Source: Prolixibacteraceae bacterium (lineage in GTDB: Bacteria > Bacteroidota > Bacteroidia > Bacteroidales > Prolixibacteraceae). Taken from it: a stretch of DNA of 64,000 bases. The stretch lies in contig WTWZ01000003.1 in NCBI GenBank assembly GCA_009773765.1, positions 1 through 64,000 on the forward strand, in the 5' to 3' direction. Under the pieces are notes generated by a model. The model was not told the origin of the DNA, made no database searches, and was given only the letters and a program-made list of their open reading frames with translations. Shown in pieces: positions 8,653 through 17,777 of this stretch. How positions within the stretch are numbered: position 1 is the first letter of the stretch; each line of letters opens with the position of its first letter. Position numbers and translations under genes: made by a program.

Positions 8653-9864
8653 TTAATCCTCTGTTACAAAATTGTAAAAAGGTACTACTTTTGCAACTTT
8701 CCCATCCTTTTCAAACCTGTCAGATTGATTTAAAGTGATAATGCTTCCTTCATCCCGGTTAAAAAAATGAAGTGCTTCGAACAGTCCGTTTAATTCACGG
8801 TCAAGATTATCTTGTGTTAACTGATAGCACACCTGAATAACATCTGTTACTTCGCCTTTTTCAACAACAATAAAATCGCACTCTCCTTTTTCGGCATAGT
8901 AGTAAATATCCTTATACTGTCTTCTCAAATGCAAAAAAACGCTATTTTCCAGCTTACGACCAAAATCCTTTGAAAAGGAAAGAGAATTTACATTTACCAA
9001 TCCTGTATCAATCGTATAAACTTTTCGAGGATTTATCATTTGTTTTCGTACCGAATAGCTGAATTTCTGTACAAAAAACAGCAGATACGACTGTTCAAGA
9101 TGCGACATGTATTCCATAATCGTACTTGTTGAACCTACATTGAACAAAGCCTTTAACTTATTGCCCGTCACATATTTACCGGTGTTGGAGATGATAAACA
9201 GCGCCAGGCTTTTCAATGTTTTTAAGTCCCTGATTCCGTATCGTATTGCAATGTCACGAACAAGAATATCATCAAAAAGCTGTGTCAGGTTGTCTTCATC
9301 GCGGGTTTTTACATATTCCGGAAAACCACCGGTTTGCAAATAACTTAGCAATGCCTGCTCCGTTTTTTGTAAATCACAAAAACTGCAAAATTCCTGAAAT
9401 GAAAATGGAAACAACTCTTTTGTAATATGCCTGCCCGTCAACTTAGTTCCCAGTTCGCGACTTAACAATGATGCATTTGAACCGGTTATTATAATTGTGT
9501 AATTTTCATCGAGTTTTAACCTGATGAACCTTTCCCAGTCTTCAATAATCTGTATTTCATCGAAAAACAAAATTTGCTTTCCGGATTCTTTTATTATTTC
9601 ATCGAGTTTCTGAAAATCAGTTTTTTCGAAATTGTACAAGCTGGGATGTTCGAAGTTAAAGTAAAAGGCATCGTTATATTTTCTCTTTAAAAGTTGGTAA
9701 AGCAGTGTACTTTTGCCACATCTTCTCACACCCGAAATAATTAATGCATGTGTTGAACTAACTTTTAATTCAGAAAAAATCTCGCGTTGAAGGCCAGTAT
9801 TTTTAACTTCAACAGACTCCTGCTGAATTTTGGCAATTTGTTGTATTTCGGACTTAAGTAACAT
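8653..9864 (-). CDS. AAA_14/DUF4143 ATP-binding protein
   Basis: 403 residues from the ATG at 9864; an in-frame TTG at 9915 would add 17 residues with no family resemblance. The P-loop GVRRCGKST is at 45-53, the Walker B ILFFDEIQ near 95, and sensor ITGSNASLL follows. The C-terminal half is DUF4143, with a PD-(D/E)XK-like core (ECDFIVVEKGEV, then IQVCYQL). These ATPases are common in Bacteroidota and archaea, with no settled function. A second member lies at 11792, divergent in sequence, so this is not a recent duplication. The neighbouring amidohydrolase stops 53 nt upstream on the same strand. Confidence 0.85.
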   Translation of the reverse strand: MLLKSEIQQIAKIQQESVEVKNTGLQREIFSELKVSSTHALIISGVRRCGKSTLLYQLLKRKYNDAFYFNFEHPSLYNFEKTDFQKLDEIIKESGKQILFFDEIQIIEDWERFIRLKLDENYTIIITGSNASLLSRELGTKLTGRHITKELFPFSFQEFCSFCDLQKTEQALLSYLQTGGFPEYVKTRDEDNLTQLFDDILVRDIAIRYGIRDLKTLKSLALFIISNTGKYVTGNKLKALFNVGSTSTIMEYMSHLEQSYLLFFVQKFSYSVRKQMINPRKVYTIDTGLVNVNSLSFSKDFGRKLENSVFLHLRRQYKDIYYYAEKGECDFIVVEKGEVTDVIQVCYQLTQDNLDRELNGLFEALHFFNRDEGSIITLNQSDRFEKDGKVAKVVPFYNFVTED

Positions 9865-9917
9865 GATGAATGTTTTTGTTGCTAAAATACAAATCTTTTC
9901 GATACCATCGAACAAAT

Positions 9918-11567
9918 TTATTCATTACCATCGAAAACCTTCTCCCCGCCAATCCAGGTGCTTTCAATTTTTGCACTCAAAACCAGTTGCGGGGTTGCTG
10001 TCATTAAATCGGCGCCGAGGATAACAAAATCGGCCATTTTGCCGGGCTCAAGGCTGCCTTTTTCGTTTTCTTCGAACGATGCTTTTGCTGCCCATATTGT
10101 CATGGAGCGCAGCGTTTGTTCGCGGGTGAGGCCTTCTTCAATATGCCAGCCGCCTTTGGGAAAACCGTTGTGGCCGGTACGGAAGACAGTGGCAAAAAAC
10201 GTGAAAAGCGGTTCGATGTTTTCCACCGGGAAATCGGTGCCGTTGGGCAGCCAGCCATTTTGGCCCAGCAAAGTCTGGTATGCGTAGGCACCTTTTGCAC
10301 GCTCCGCCCCTACCCGATTTTCAGCCCAGTACATATCTGATGTGCAGTGCGTTGCCTGAATGGAAGGGACAACCGAAAATTCAGCAAACTTTGCAAAATC
10401 ATCCGTGTTGATGATTTGTGCATGTTCAATCCGCCAGCGACGGTCGTTTTTTCCTTTCAGAAATTTTCCGTATGTATTCAGCATCAAACGGTTGGCACTG
10501 TCGCCAATGGCGTGTGTGGCCATCACAAAATGATTGTCGAAGGCGAGCTGACAAATTTTATCGTAAAACTCCTGTGTTTCAATTTGCAACCCGCGGTTTC
10601 CCGGGTCGTCAGAATAATCTTCCAAAAGCAGCGCCCCGCGTGAACCCAGCGCCCCGTCGGCGAATAGTTTTATTGTGTTGACAACTAACTTTTCGGTTTT
10701 CAGCGCTCCTTTTTTCACAAAAAATTCAAAGTTTTCGCCGGTGGGATTAAGCATTGCATTAATGCGCATTTTCAGTTCGCCCCGGTTTTGCATTTCCTGC
10801 ATCAGCAAAATGGCGCTTTTATCGAGGCCACAGTCGGTAACCGATGTGAGCCCGGCAGCAAAACAGTTGGCCTGGGCTACGAGGAGCGCTTTCTGCTGTT
10901 GTTCGGTTGATATTTCGGGGATTAGTTTTGAAACCAGCCCCATTGCATTATCGATCAAAACCCCGGTGGGTTGGCCATTATTCAACACAACATCGCCTCC
11001 CTGCACTTTTGTGGCAGCAGTAATCCCGGCCATTTCGAGCGCTTTTGAGTTACACCAACCGGCGTGCCCATCAACACGAACAATGTAAACCGGCGTTTCA
11101 GGGAACAGTTTGTCGAGTTCAGTTTTATCCGGAAATTCCTTTATTGGCCAATCATTCTGATCCCAGCTACGGCCCAAAATCCAATCGCCGCCAAATTTTT
11201 CGCGGTGCGTTTTCAATCTTTCGTAAACCCCATCCGGGCCGGAAGTTCCTCGCAAATCGGCATATTGTGCAAGATTGTTTGCATAACCGTTGAAATGACA
11301 GTGTGCATCGTTAAAACCCGGATAAACATACTTGCCCGTGGCATCGACAATATTTTTTGAAGAATATTTTTTCAGGATTTCCCTGGTGGTACCTGTGGCT
11401 GCAATTTTTCCGTCAACCACAGCGAAACTTTCAGCTTTCGAAAAAGTACTGTCAACTGCGTAAACCGTGGCATTGGTTACAATCAGATCGGCTTTGTTTT
11501 TTGGAGTACAAGAATTCATAAAACTAAAAATAACAAAAGTTAAAACAAGAAAATTCCCTTTATTCAT
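9918..11567 (-). CDS. YtcJ-like amidohydrolase lipoprotein
   Basis: 549 residues. A lipoprotein signal (FLVLTFVIFSFMNSC) places it at the cell envelope, lipidated at Cys20. The amidohydrolase_3 fold follows: GFNDAHCHFNGY (metal-binding HxH), LFADGALGSRGALL, HAIGDSANR, RWRIEHAQI, and the closing NEKGSLEPGKMADFVIL. It would hydrolyse an amide or C-N bond of an unknown substrate using metal ions. ATG start; a -7 promoter box lies at 11591-11598. Function beyond the family cannot be assigned. Confidence 0.87.
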   Translation of the reverse strand: MNKGNFLVLTFVIFSFMNSCTPKNKADLIVTNATVYAVDSTFSKAESFAVVDGKIAATGTTREILKKYSSKNIVDATGKYVYPGFNDAHCHFNGYANNLAQYADLRGTSGPDGVYERLKTHREKFGGDWILGRSWDQNDWPIKEFPDKTELDKLFPETPVYIVRVDGHAGWCNSKALEMAGITAATKVQGGDVVLNNGQPTGVLIDNAMGLVSKLIPEISTEQQQKALLVAQANCFAAGLTSVTDCGLDKSAILLMQEMQNRGELKMRINAMLNPTGENFEFFVKKGALKTEKLVVNTIKLFADGALGSRGALLLEDYSDDPGNRGLQIETQEFYDKICQLAFDNHFVMATHAIGDSANRLMLNTYGKFLKGKNDRRWRIEHAQIINTDDFAKFAEFSVVPSIQATHCTSDMYWAENRVGAERAKGAYAYQTLLGQNGWLPNGTDFPVENIEPLFTFFATVFRTGHNGFPKGGWHIEEGLTREQTLRSMTIWAAKASFEENEKGSLEPGKMADFVILGADLMTATPQLVLSAKIESTWIGGEKVFDGNE

Positions 11568-11590
11568 TTTGGGCTTTTTTGCAAACTACA

Positions 11591-11598
11591 CAAAAATA
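11591..11598 (-). promoter_or_regulatory. -7 box candidate for the amidohydrolase gene
   Basis: Minus-strand TATTTTTG fits TAnnTTTG and lies 24 nt before the ATG at 11567. No convincing -33 box is seen. Confidence 0.35.
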
Positions 11599-11753
11599 AC
11601 CGAAATTAAATAAATCTTTCGGTGAAACATTGATTTAAAACAATGATGGATGATTCGTACGTTTCGCAAATACACGCAGGGGGGGTGAACCGATAGACGT
11701 CCTACGAAGAACAGCTTTTTAAATTCCTAATTTCCTGTCAACGAAGCTCTGAA

Positions 11754-11769
11754 ACCCGGCTTGCCGGGT
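11754..11769 (-). terminator. GC hairpin after the second DUF4143 gene
   Basis: ACCCGG (11754-11759) pairs with CCGGGT (11764-11769) around a CTTG loop, 23 nt beyond the stop codon of the ATPase at 11792. On the minus strand only a short TTT follows, so this is a weak terminator candidate. The rest of 11600-11750 holds a G-run but nothing recognisable. Confidence 0.4.
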
Positions 11770-11791
11770 ATTTTGCTGTTGTGGCCAGAGG

Positions 11792-13033
11792 TTATTCTTG
11801 CTTGTCGCTTGTCCCAAGTAGCCAATTAAATACGTTCAAGTGTCTCACTCCGCTTCGGTTTTGCGTAAACGAATCTGTCGTGAGCAAATACTTCGGGTAG
11901 TTGTCGTTGATTTTTTCCAATGCCCCAAACTCCCGTTCTGCAGTACTTTCGGCTGTCATTTGCCATGCTACCTGGTAGTATTCAATTTCGCCTATTGGGG
12001 TTTTGCACACAAAATCAACTTCTGTGTTTCGGGCTGTGCCTGTCCAAACTTTGTTGCCTCTGCGTAACAATTCCAAATAAACAATATTTTCTAAAATGTG
12101 ACCTCTGTCGGTTATTCGCTCTTTCCCAGCCAAAATATTCAGTAACCCTGCGTCAACCAAATAGTATTTTTCTTGTGTGGCCAATTGTTTTTTGCCTTTC
12201 AAATCGAAGCGGTTTACTTTGTAAAACACAAAACTCTCCACCAAATATTCCAGGTATTTTTCTACTGTGGCGTGATGTATGTTTTGGCCGTCTTGCTTTA
12301 GTGTTTTGGAAATATTGCCTGGCGAAAGTGCGTTTCCAATATTAGAAGCCACAAATTTTACAATGTTAGCAAAAGCACGTTTATCGTTTATTTGGTGGCG
12401 TTGGGTTATGTCCTTTTCAATTATTGTAGTGTAAATAGCTTCAAGATATTCGTAGATTTTATCAAAACCGCTTTCTCGCAGTTCCACGCCCTTAGGCAAT
12501 GAAGTTTCGTTTATGTAATCAAAAAAAAAGGCTTCGTAATTGAGGTACTTGTTGCTCGTGTCAATGTTTCGTGCAGTTAAATATTCTTTGAACGAAAAGG
12601 GCAAAATAGAAATTTCTATGTAACGACCGCTCAGCAAAGTTGCTAATTCGCTACTCAACAAAAATGCATTTGACCCTGTAACATACACATCGGTATTCTC
12701 GGTAGCAAAAAGCCCGTCCACTAATTTTTCAAAAAGCGGTATGTTTTGCACTTCGTCCAAAAAAACATAATTGGTTTTATCAGTTTGAAATTTTTTCTTT
12801 ATCTCAAAGTAAATATCGCTCCACGTTTTGTCCAAGTAATTTTCGGGTAATTCAAAATTGTAAAATTGCATTTGTCGTTTGCCGATGCCTTGTTTTAGCA
12901 AATGTTCGCGGTAAAGTTCCAGCAAAGTGCTTTTGCCCGACCTACGCAAGCCGCTAACGACCTTTATGAGGCCTTTATCTTTGTACGACAGTAATTTGTC
13001 TATGTATTCCTTACGGTTTGTGTAATTAGTCAT
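11792..13033 (-). CDS. AAA_14/DUF4143 ATP-binding protein (second copy)
   Basis: 413 residues with an ATG start. P-loop GLRRSGKST at 28-36, Walker B FLDEVQ at 91-96, sensor VTGSNAFLL, then IEISILPFSFKEYL. The C-terminal DUF4143 part contains NTEVDFVCK and EYYQVAWQM, a PD-(D/E)XK-like core, and ends in a region typical for these proteins (YLLTTD...GVRHLNVFNWLL). It differs strongly from the relative at 8653. A perfect 15-bp inverted repeat sits 20-58 nt upstream of its start codon. Function unknown; DNA or partner-protein remodelling is speculation. Confidence 0.86.
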   Translation of the reverse strand: MTNYTNRKEYIDKLLSYKDKGLIKVVSGLRRSGKSTLLELYREHLLKQGIGKRQMQFYNFELPENYLDKTWSDIYFEIKKKFQTDKTNYVFLDEVQNIPLFEKLVDGLFATENTDVYVTGSNAFLLSSELATLLSGRYIEISILPFSFKEYLTARNIDTSNKYLNYEAFFFDYINETSLPKGVELRESGFDKIYEYLEAIYTTIIEKDITQRHQINDKRAFANIVKFVASNIGNALSPGNISKTLKQDGQNIHHATVEKYLEYLVESFVFYKVNRFDLKGKKQLATQEKYYLVDAGLLNILAGKERITDRGHILENIVYLELLRRGNKVWTGTARNTEVDFVCKTPIGEIEYYQVAWQMTAESTAEREFGALEKINDNYPKYLLTTDSFTQNRSGVRHLNVFNWLLGTSDKQE

Positions 13034-13052
13034 AGGGCAAAGATGTAAAATA

Positions 13053-13091
13053 AATTATCAAAACTTGCATAAATTACAAGTTTTGATAATT
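13053..13091. promoter_or_regulatory. Perfect 15-bp inverted repeat, probable operator
   Basis: The arms AATTATCAAAACTTG (13053-13067) and CAAGTTTTGATAATT (13077-13091) are exact reverse complements around a 9-nt spacer. The element covers the promoter position of the DUF4143 ATPase gene that starts at 13033. An arm this long and AT-rich fits a dimeric regulator site; a transcript hairpin is an alternative. Confidence 0.6.
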
Positions 13092-13337
13092 GTTGGCGTC
13101 CAGCTTTTATGAAAAATATTACCCGGTACCCCAAGTGTAATTTGGTATTTGTCGTGTCAAAAGTTCGTGCGATTTCAGTGGCTGCAATACCATTGGCCAC
13201 AACGTTGACATACGTCAATCATTGCACTGATATTTTCATCTTTTTGAAAATAAGCCAAATAAAAAATATGAACAGGATATCAACAATAGGTATTTTTTTT
13301 ACTTTAGCCGTCAATTTTATCACGAAAAAGAAACGAG
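13092..13337. other. Intergenic stretch with a possible decayed coding fragment
   Basis: On the minus strand, 13218-13095 reads NVVANGIAATEIARTF then DTTNTKLHLGYRV without a credible start; similar strings recur, as I recall, as mis-called short proteins in Bacteroidota, suggesting a dispersed repeat or a gene fossil. Nothing else is recognisable before 13338. Confidence 0.3.
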
Positions 13338-13679
13338 ATGTTTACATTCGGAATTTTTACTACACACTTCCCCTACATTATGTTCGTGGTATTTTATGCC
13401 TGGTTTTTACTGTTTGGTGTTGGCAAAGCTATGTCGGGTGAAATTGATACCGGTGAAAAATATTGCCAGACCGAATGGGTTACAGAAAAACATTACAACA
13501 GTCATGATTTCAATTCGGCCAGCTTCCGCGATATTAATCCTGGTGATTTCAAAAATACCGTTTTCGAAAAATTTCATTTTAAGAAAAGGCTAGCCTACGC
13601 GGAATGTACTTTCCCTGTGCATCTGCCAGATTACTATTGTTCTTCCCTTTTTTGCCGTCCTCCTCCTTCGGTTGTATAA
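13338..13679 (+). CDS. Small one-helix membrane protein upstream of the heme operon
   Basis: 113 residues from an ATG. Residues 8-30 form one hydrophobic helix (FPYIMFVVFYAWFLLFGVGK), followed by a polar domain with the C-terminal pattern CSSLFCRPPPSVV. It is on the same strand as hemA, 118 nt upstream, and could be co-transcribed. I do not recognise a named family. The coding impression comes from the membrane anchor and codon pattern; overlapping frames on both strands look worse. Possible role beside heme synthesis is inference from position only. Confidence 0.6.
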   Translation: MFTFGIFTTHFPYIMFVVFYAWFLLFGVGKAMSGEIDTGEKYCQTEWVTEKHYNSHDFNSASFRDINPGDFKNTVFEKFHFKKRLAYAECTFPVHLPDYYCSSLFCRPPPSVV

Positions 13680-13797
13680 TTGATGTGTTTGGGCATAACA
13701 TAATTAAAATCCGTGAAATCAGGATTTTCAAATGTTGTGTTTTTTAATATCCAATGCCATAATCTGTTTTATTTAATCCATTCGAAAAATCAATTAT

Positions 13798-15057
13798 ATG
13801 ATAGGGCTTATAGGTATAAGTTATAAAACTTCGCCACTTGAAGTAAGAGAACAATTTTCATTAACAAAAGAGGAAATAATTCCTTATTCTGAATTGCTGC
13901 AGAAGGAAACAGAAATATCTGATATCGTTGTTTTGTCAACCTGTAACCGGACTGAAATTTATTTTTCGCAGGATGAATACGATTTTCACATTGCGGCAAA
14001 GATGGTGTACAAAGCGCTGAAGCAATTTAAAGGGGTTGAAAACAAGCACTGGCACTCATTTTACAGTTATGCAAATTCGGAGGCCATAAAACATTTATTT
14101 AAGGTTGCATCAGGCATCGATTCGATGATTATTGGCGAAGATCAGATTATCGGACAAATCAAGGATGCTTATGTGTATTGTACTGAAGCAGCCTTAACCG
14201 ATGCAGTTTTAATGCGGTTGTTTCAAAAATCATTTGAGGCCAGCAAGCGTGTTCGCACCGAAACTACCATAAAAATGGGGACAACATCGGTAAGTAGCGC
14301 TGCTGTTCAAAAATGTTCTGCCCTGTTCGAAAACCTCACCAGCAAAAGAGTTTTAATGATAGGCGCCGGTGAAACCGGGAGCCTGGTTTTACAAAGCTTT
14401 CTTAAAAACGGGGTTCCAAAAGTAACCGTTACCAACCGCACCGATGAAAAGGCCGCCAGGCTGGCCGCCAGGTACAACTGTACGGTACTCCCCTTCGACC
14501 AGGTTTCAAACCATCTGTACCTGTACGATATAGTAATTGTTGCTACCGGTTCAATTGTGCCGCTTGTAACATTCGATATGGTAAAACAATCGTTAAACGA
14601 ACGAAAAAACAACAATCAGGTTTATATAGATATTTCTGTTCCGCGAAACATCGAAAAAAACGTGGAAGAAGTGGAAGCTGTGCAACTGTTTACAATTGAC
14701 GACTTAAAAGAAATTGTAAATATCAACATGGATAAAAGAAAAGAAAGTATTGGTTCGGCCAATATTATTATTGACGAAATTGTGGAAGAATTCAGCGAAT
14801 GGATAGCCAGTCGCGCTTTAAAGCCAGCAATTAAGGCAATAACCAATAATCTGCTTAAAGTAACCAAAACCGAACTTGCCGGATATAGCAAAGTTTCTAC
14901 AGAGGAAATACAAACGGCCGTCAATGATTTTTCGAAACACCTAACTCAAAAATATACCCGGTTATTCATTAAAAACCTGAAAGAAATTACAGCCAACGGA
15001 AAAAATACCGATTCATTAAAAATTGTGAACGAGCTTTTCAGTATTGGAAACGAATAA
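13798..15057 (+). CDS. hemA: Glutamyl-tRNA reductase
   Basis: 419 residues, full length. It reduces Glu-tRNA(Glu) to glutamate-1-semialdehyde with NADPH, the first committed step of heme synthesis in the C5 pathway. The catalytic Cys49 lies in LSTCNRTEIYF; GEDQIIGQIKDAY and the Rossmann loop MIGAGETGSL follow, then the dimerisation helix near the C-terminus. First gene of a head-to-tail heme operon; hemC starts 15 nt after its stop. The 118 nt upstream is AT-rich, and I find no clean TAnnTTTG. Confidence 0.97.
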   Translation: MIGLIGISYKTSPLEVREQFSLTKEEIIPYSELLQKETEISDIVVLSTCNRTEIYFSQDEYDFHIAAKMVYKALKQFKGVENKHWHSFYSYANSEAIKHLFKVASGIDSMIIGEDQIIGQIKDAYVYCTEAALTDAVLMRLFQKSFEASKRVRTETTIKMGTTSVSSAAVQKCSALFENLTSKRVLMIGAGETGSLVLQSFLKNGVPKVTVTNRTDEKAARLAARYNCTVLPFDQVSNHLYLYDIVIVATGSIVPLVTFDMVKQSLNERKNNNQVYIDISVPRNIEKNVEEVEAVQLFTIDDLKEIVNINMDKRKESIGSANIIIDEIVEEFSEWIASRALKPAIKAITNNLLKVTKTELAGYSKVSTEEIQTAVNDFSKHLTQKYTRLFIKNLKEITANGKNTDSLKIVNELFSIGNE

Positions 15058-15071
15058 AAAGAAACATCTTA

Positions 15072-16004
15072 ATGAATAAAAATATAATCCGGATTGGGAC
15101 CCGCGGGAGCCAGCTTGCACTTTACCAGGCCAGCCTCGCTAAAAAATTATTGCTCGAAAAGTTTCCTGAAGTAATTGTTGAAATCACGATTATCAAAACC
15201 AAAGGTGATAAAATTCTTGATGTTGCCCTGTCGAAAATTGGCGACAAAGGACTTTTTACAAAAGAGCTTGAAACTGCGCTTTTGGAAAATGAAGTTGATA
15301 TTGCAGTGCACAGCCTGAAAGACTTGCCCACTACCCTGCCTGAAGGTTTGAAACTTGGCGCTGTTTTGGAGCGCGGTGAATTTCGCGATGCACTGGTTTG
15401 TAAAAATGGGCGTAACCTTTCTGAACTCACCGAAAACGATGTGATTGCAACATCAAGCCTTCGCCGCCAGGCTGGATTGTTGCGTCACAATAAAAATTTT
15501 AAAATAGTTGATATACGCGGAAATGTGGAAACCCGGCTCCGGAAAATGGAGGACGGTTATTGCGATGCCATGATTATGGCCGCCGCAGGGTTACAACGGT
15601 TAAACCTTGAAAAATACATTACCGAAATAATTGACCCGGAAGTTATTATACCCGCAACCAGCCAGGGTGTAATTGCAATCGAATCGAGAAATGACGATAA
15701 CCGCATTGATTCTTTTTTATCGGAAATAAACCATCAGGTTACCTGGAAAGCAATTGAAGCTGAACGTGGTTTTCTTCGTAAAATTGAGGGTGGTTGCCAG
15801 GTTCCGGTTGGTTGCTTCACAAAAACCGATGGAAATTCAATTTCAATCACTGGTTTTGTTGCGGCAATTGACGGGACTGAATATTTGTCGGACAGTGAAA
15901 CCGGTTTGCTGGAAAACGCAGGGCCAACCGGTATAAAACTGGCCGAAAAATTAATCGCGAAAGGCGCCGGAAGAATACTTTCAGATATCAGACAACAACA
16001 TTAA
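15072..16004 (+). CDS. hemC: Hydroxymethylbilane synthase (porphobilinogen deaminase)
   Basis: 310 residues. It joins four porphobilinogens into hydroxymethylbilane. IGTRGSQLALYQA at the N-terminus, the catalytic Asp84 in HSLKDLPT, the cofactor-binding Arg stretch TSSLRRQAGLL, and Cys242 in EGGCQVPVG, which carries the dipyrromethane cofactor. The stop codon shares one base with the hemD start (TAATG), so translation is probably coupled. Confidence 0.97.
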   Translation: MNKNIIRIGTRGSQLALYQASLAKKLLLEKFPEVIVEITIIKTKGDKILDVALSKIGDKGLFTKELETALLENEVDIAVHSLKDLPTTLPEGLKLGAVLERGEFRDALVCKNGRNLSELTENDVIATSSLRRQAGLLRHNKNFKIVDIRGNVETRLRKMEDGYCDAMIMAAAGLQRLNLEKYITEIIDPEVIIPATSQGVIAIESRNDDNRIDSFLSEINHQVTWKAIEAERGFLRKIEGGCQVPVGCFTKTDGNSISITGFVAAIDGTEYLSDSETGLLENAGPTGIKLAEKLIAKGAGRILSDIRQQH

Positions 16005-16777
16005 TGAGCCTTTTATTACAGGATAAAATATTTATTTCAACCCGGCCTGAAGGACAATCGGGCGAACTTGCACAACTGTTTTCCACCGCCGGAGCTACTG
16101 TTGTTGAAATGCCGCTTGTTAAAATTCAACCTGCACAACTGACTGAATTTGAAATAAAACACTTTAAAGAATTGCACTTTTTTCAATGGCTTATTTTTAC
16201 AAGCCCAAATGGGGTCAGGTATTTTTTTGACAACCTTATGGAAATACAAGGCAATCATATTTTACCCGGATTGCTTCAAGTGGCTGTAATCGGTGCTAAA
16301 ACTGAACAGGTTTTAAGCGGATTTGGGTACAAGGCATCTTTTATAAATTCAGGTTCAACCGGAGAAGATTTTGCAACTGCTTTTTCTCAAAAAATTAAAA
16401 ATGAAAAGTCAATACCAAAAGTATTACTGGCTCTTGGAAATCTTGCGCGAACGGTTATTCAGGATGAATTAAGTGATGTTGCACTTTGCGCCCGTATAAA
16501 TTTATACCAAACTGAAACCCCCAAATCTCTTGATGAAAAACTGATACAGCTTATTTTAAACGATAATTACGAAATGTTGATTTTCACGAGTCCATCAGGA
16601 GTGAAAAATTTTCTGAAATTAGCAGGGAACGTACAACCTGAGAAAATTCGAATGGCCTGCATTGGCGATACAACATCAAAGACGGCCATCGAAAATAATA
16701 TTATACCCAAAGTTGTGGCTAAAAATAGTTCTGCTGCGGGTTTATTCGAATCAATTTTAAACTGTTACAAATATTAA
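16004..16777 (+). CDS. hemD: Uroporphyrinogen-III synthase
   Basis: 257 residues. It closes and inverts ring D of hydroxymethylbilane to give uroporphyrinogen III. The family is poorly conserved; recognition rests on IFISTRPEGQ at the start, the twice-seen FTSPNGVRYF/FTSPSGVKNF pattern of its two similar lobes, and MACIGDTTSKTA. Position directly after hemC with a one-base overlap confirms it. Confidence 0.93.
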   Translation: MSLLLQDKIFISTRPEGQSGELAQLFSTAGATVVEMPLVKIQPAQLTEFEIKHFKELHFFQWLIFTSPNGVRYFFDNLMEIQGNHILPGLLQVAVIGAKTEQVLSGFGYKASFINSGSTGEDFATAFSQKIKNEKSIPKVLLALGNLARTVIQDELSDVALCARINLYQTETPKSLDEKLIQLILNDNYEMLIFTSPSGVKNFLKLAGNVQPEKIRMACIGDTTSKTAIENNIIPKVVAKNSSAAGLFESILNCYKY

Positions 16778-16796
16778 AACTTTAAAAATTACCACT

Positions 16797-17768
16797 ATGA
16801 ATTTTCCAGTTACAAGGCTTCGCCGCCTGCGCCAGTCGCCCGTTACAAGAAACATGATACGCGAAACGTACCTCACCCGCAACGACCTGATTATGCCGTT
16901 ATTTGTTTGTCCCGGACAAGGAGTTGAGAACAAAATCTCTTCCATGCCCGGTAACTCGCAACTTTCGGTTGATATGCTGGTAAAAAAAGGGAAAGAATTA
17001 TATGATAAAGGTGTTCAGTCGGTATTGATTTTTGGAATTCCTGAATCAAAAGATGAGCACGGATTAGTTGCCTGCACACACAATGGTATTGTTCAGCAGG
17101 CAGCAAGAGCTTTGAAAAAAGAAGTTCCGGAGTTGTTCCTGATTGCTGATGTTTGTAACTGCGAATATACAACCCACGGTCACTGCGGAACTATTGTCGA
17201 TGGCGATGTTCATAATGATCTTACATTGGAAACACTTGCAAAACAATCGGTTTCCCTGGCTGAATCGGGTGTTGATATGATTGCACCCAGCGATATGATG
17301 GACGGACGCGTTGGTGCAATTCGCAGCGCACTCGACAAAAATGGTTTTTACAACATGCCAATAATGGCTTATTCAGCAAAATATGCTTCGGCATTTTATG
17401 GTCCGTTCCGTGAAGCTGCGGAAAGCGCCCCAAAATTTGGCGACCGTAAAACTTACCAGATGGATCCTGCAAACGGAGATGAAGCATTGCGCGAAGTAGC
17501 GCTCGATATTCAGGAAGGCGCTGATATTGTAATGGTTAAACCAGCCCTGAATTATATGGATATTATTTACCGTGTAAAATCAACATTTAACATGCCGGTA
17601 GCTGCATACAACGTAAGCGGCGAGTTTGCAATGGTAAAAGCCGCTGCTGCAAATGGCTGGATCGATGAAAAACGGATTGTAAACGAATTGCTGACCGGAT
17701 TAAAACGGGCCGGCGCCGATATTATCATTTCATACCATACACAGGAAATTATTCAGGATTTGGTTTAG
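16797..17768 (+). CDS. hemB: Porphobilinogen synthase (delta-aminolevulinate dehydratase)
   Basis: 323 residues. It condenses two 5-aminolevulinates to porphobilinogen. Lys195 (YSAKYASAF) and the Schiff-base Lys248 (DIVMVKPALNY) are present. Cys120, Cys122 and Cys130 (DVCNCEYTTHGHC) form the three-cysteine zinc site, so this is the zinc-dependent class. ATG start at 16797, 19 nt after hemD. Confidence 0.97.
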   Translation: MNFPVTRLRRLRQSPVTRNMIRETYLTRNDLIMPLFVCPGQGVENKISSMPGNSQLSVDMLVKKGKELYDKGVQSVLIFGIPESKDEHGLVACTHNGIVQQAARALKKEVPELFLIADVCNCEYTTHGHCGTIVDGDVHNDLTLETLAKQSVSLAESGVDMIAPSDMMDGRVGAIRSALDKNGFYNMPIMAYSAKYASAFYGPFREAAESAPKFGDRKTYQMDPANGDEALREVALDIQEGADIVMVKPALNYMDIIYRVKSTFNMPVAAYNVSGEFAMVKAAAANGWIDEKRIVNELLTGLKRAGADIIISYHTQEIIQDLV

Positions 17769-17777
17769 GTTGATTTT

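Noticed and set aside
13109-13441. Plus-strand frame of 110 residues
   Set aside because: Its first half is opposite a possible repeat or fossil and its end overlaps the better-supported small membrane protein in another frame.
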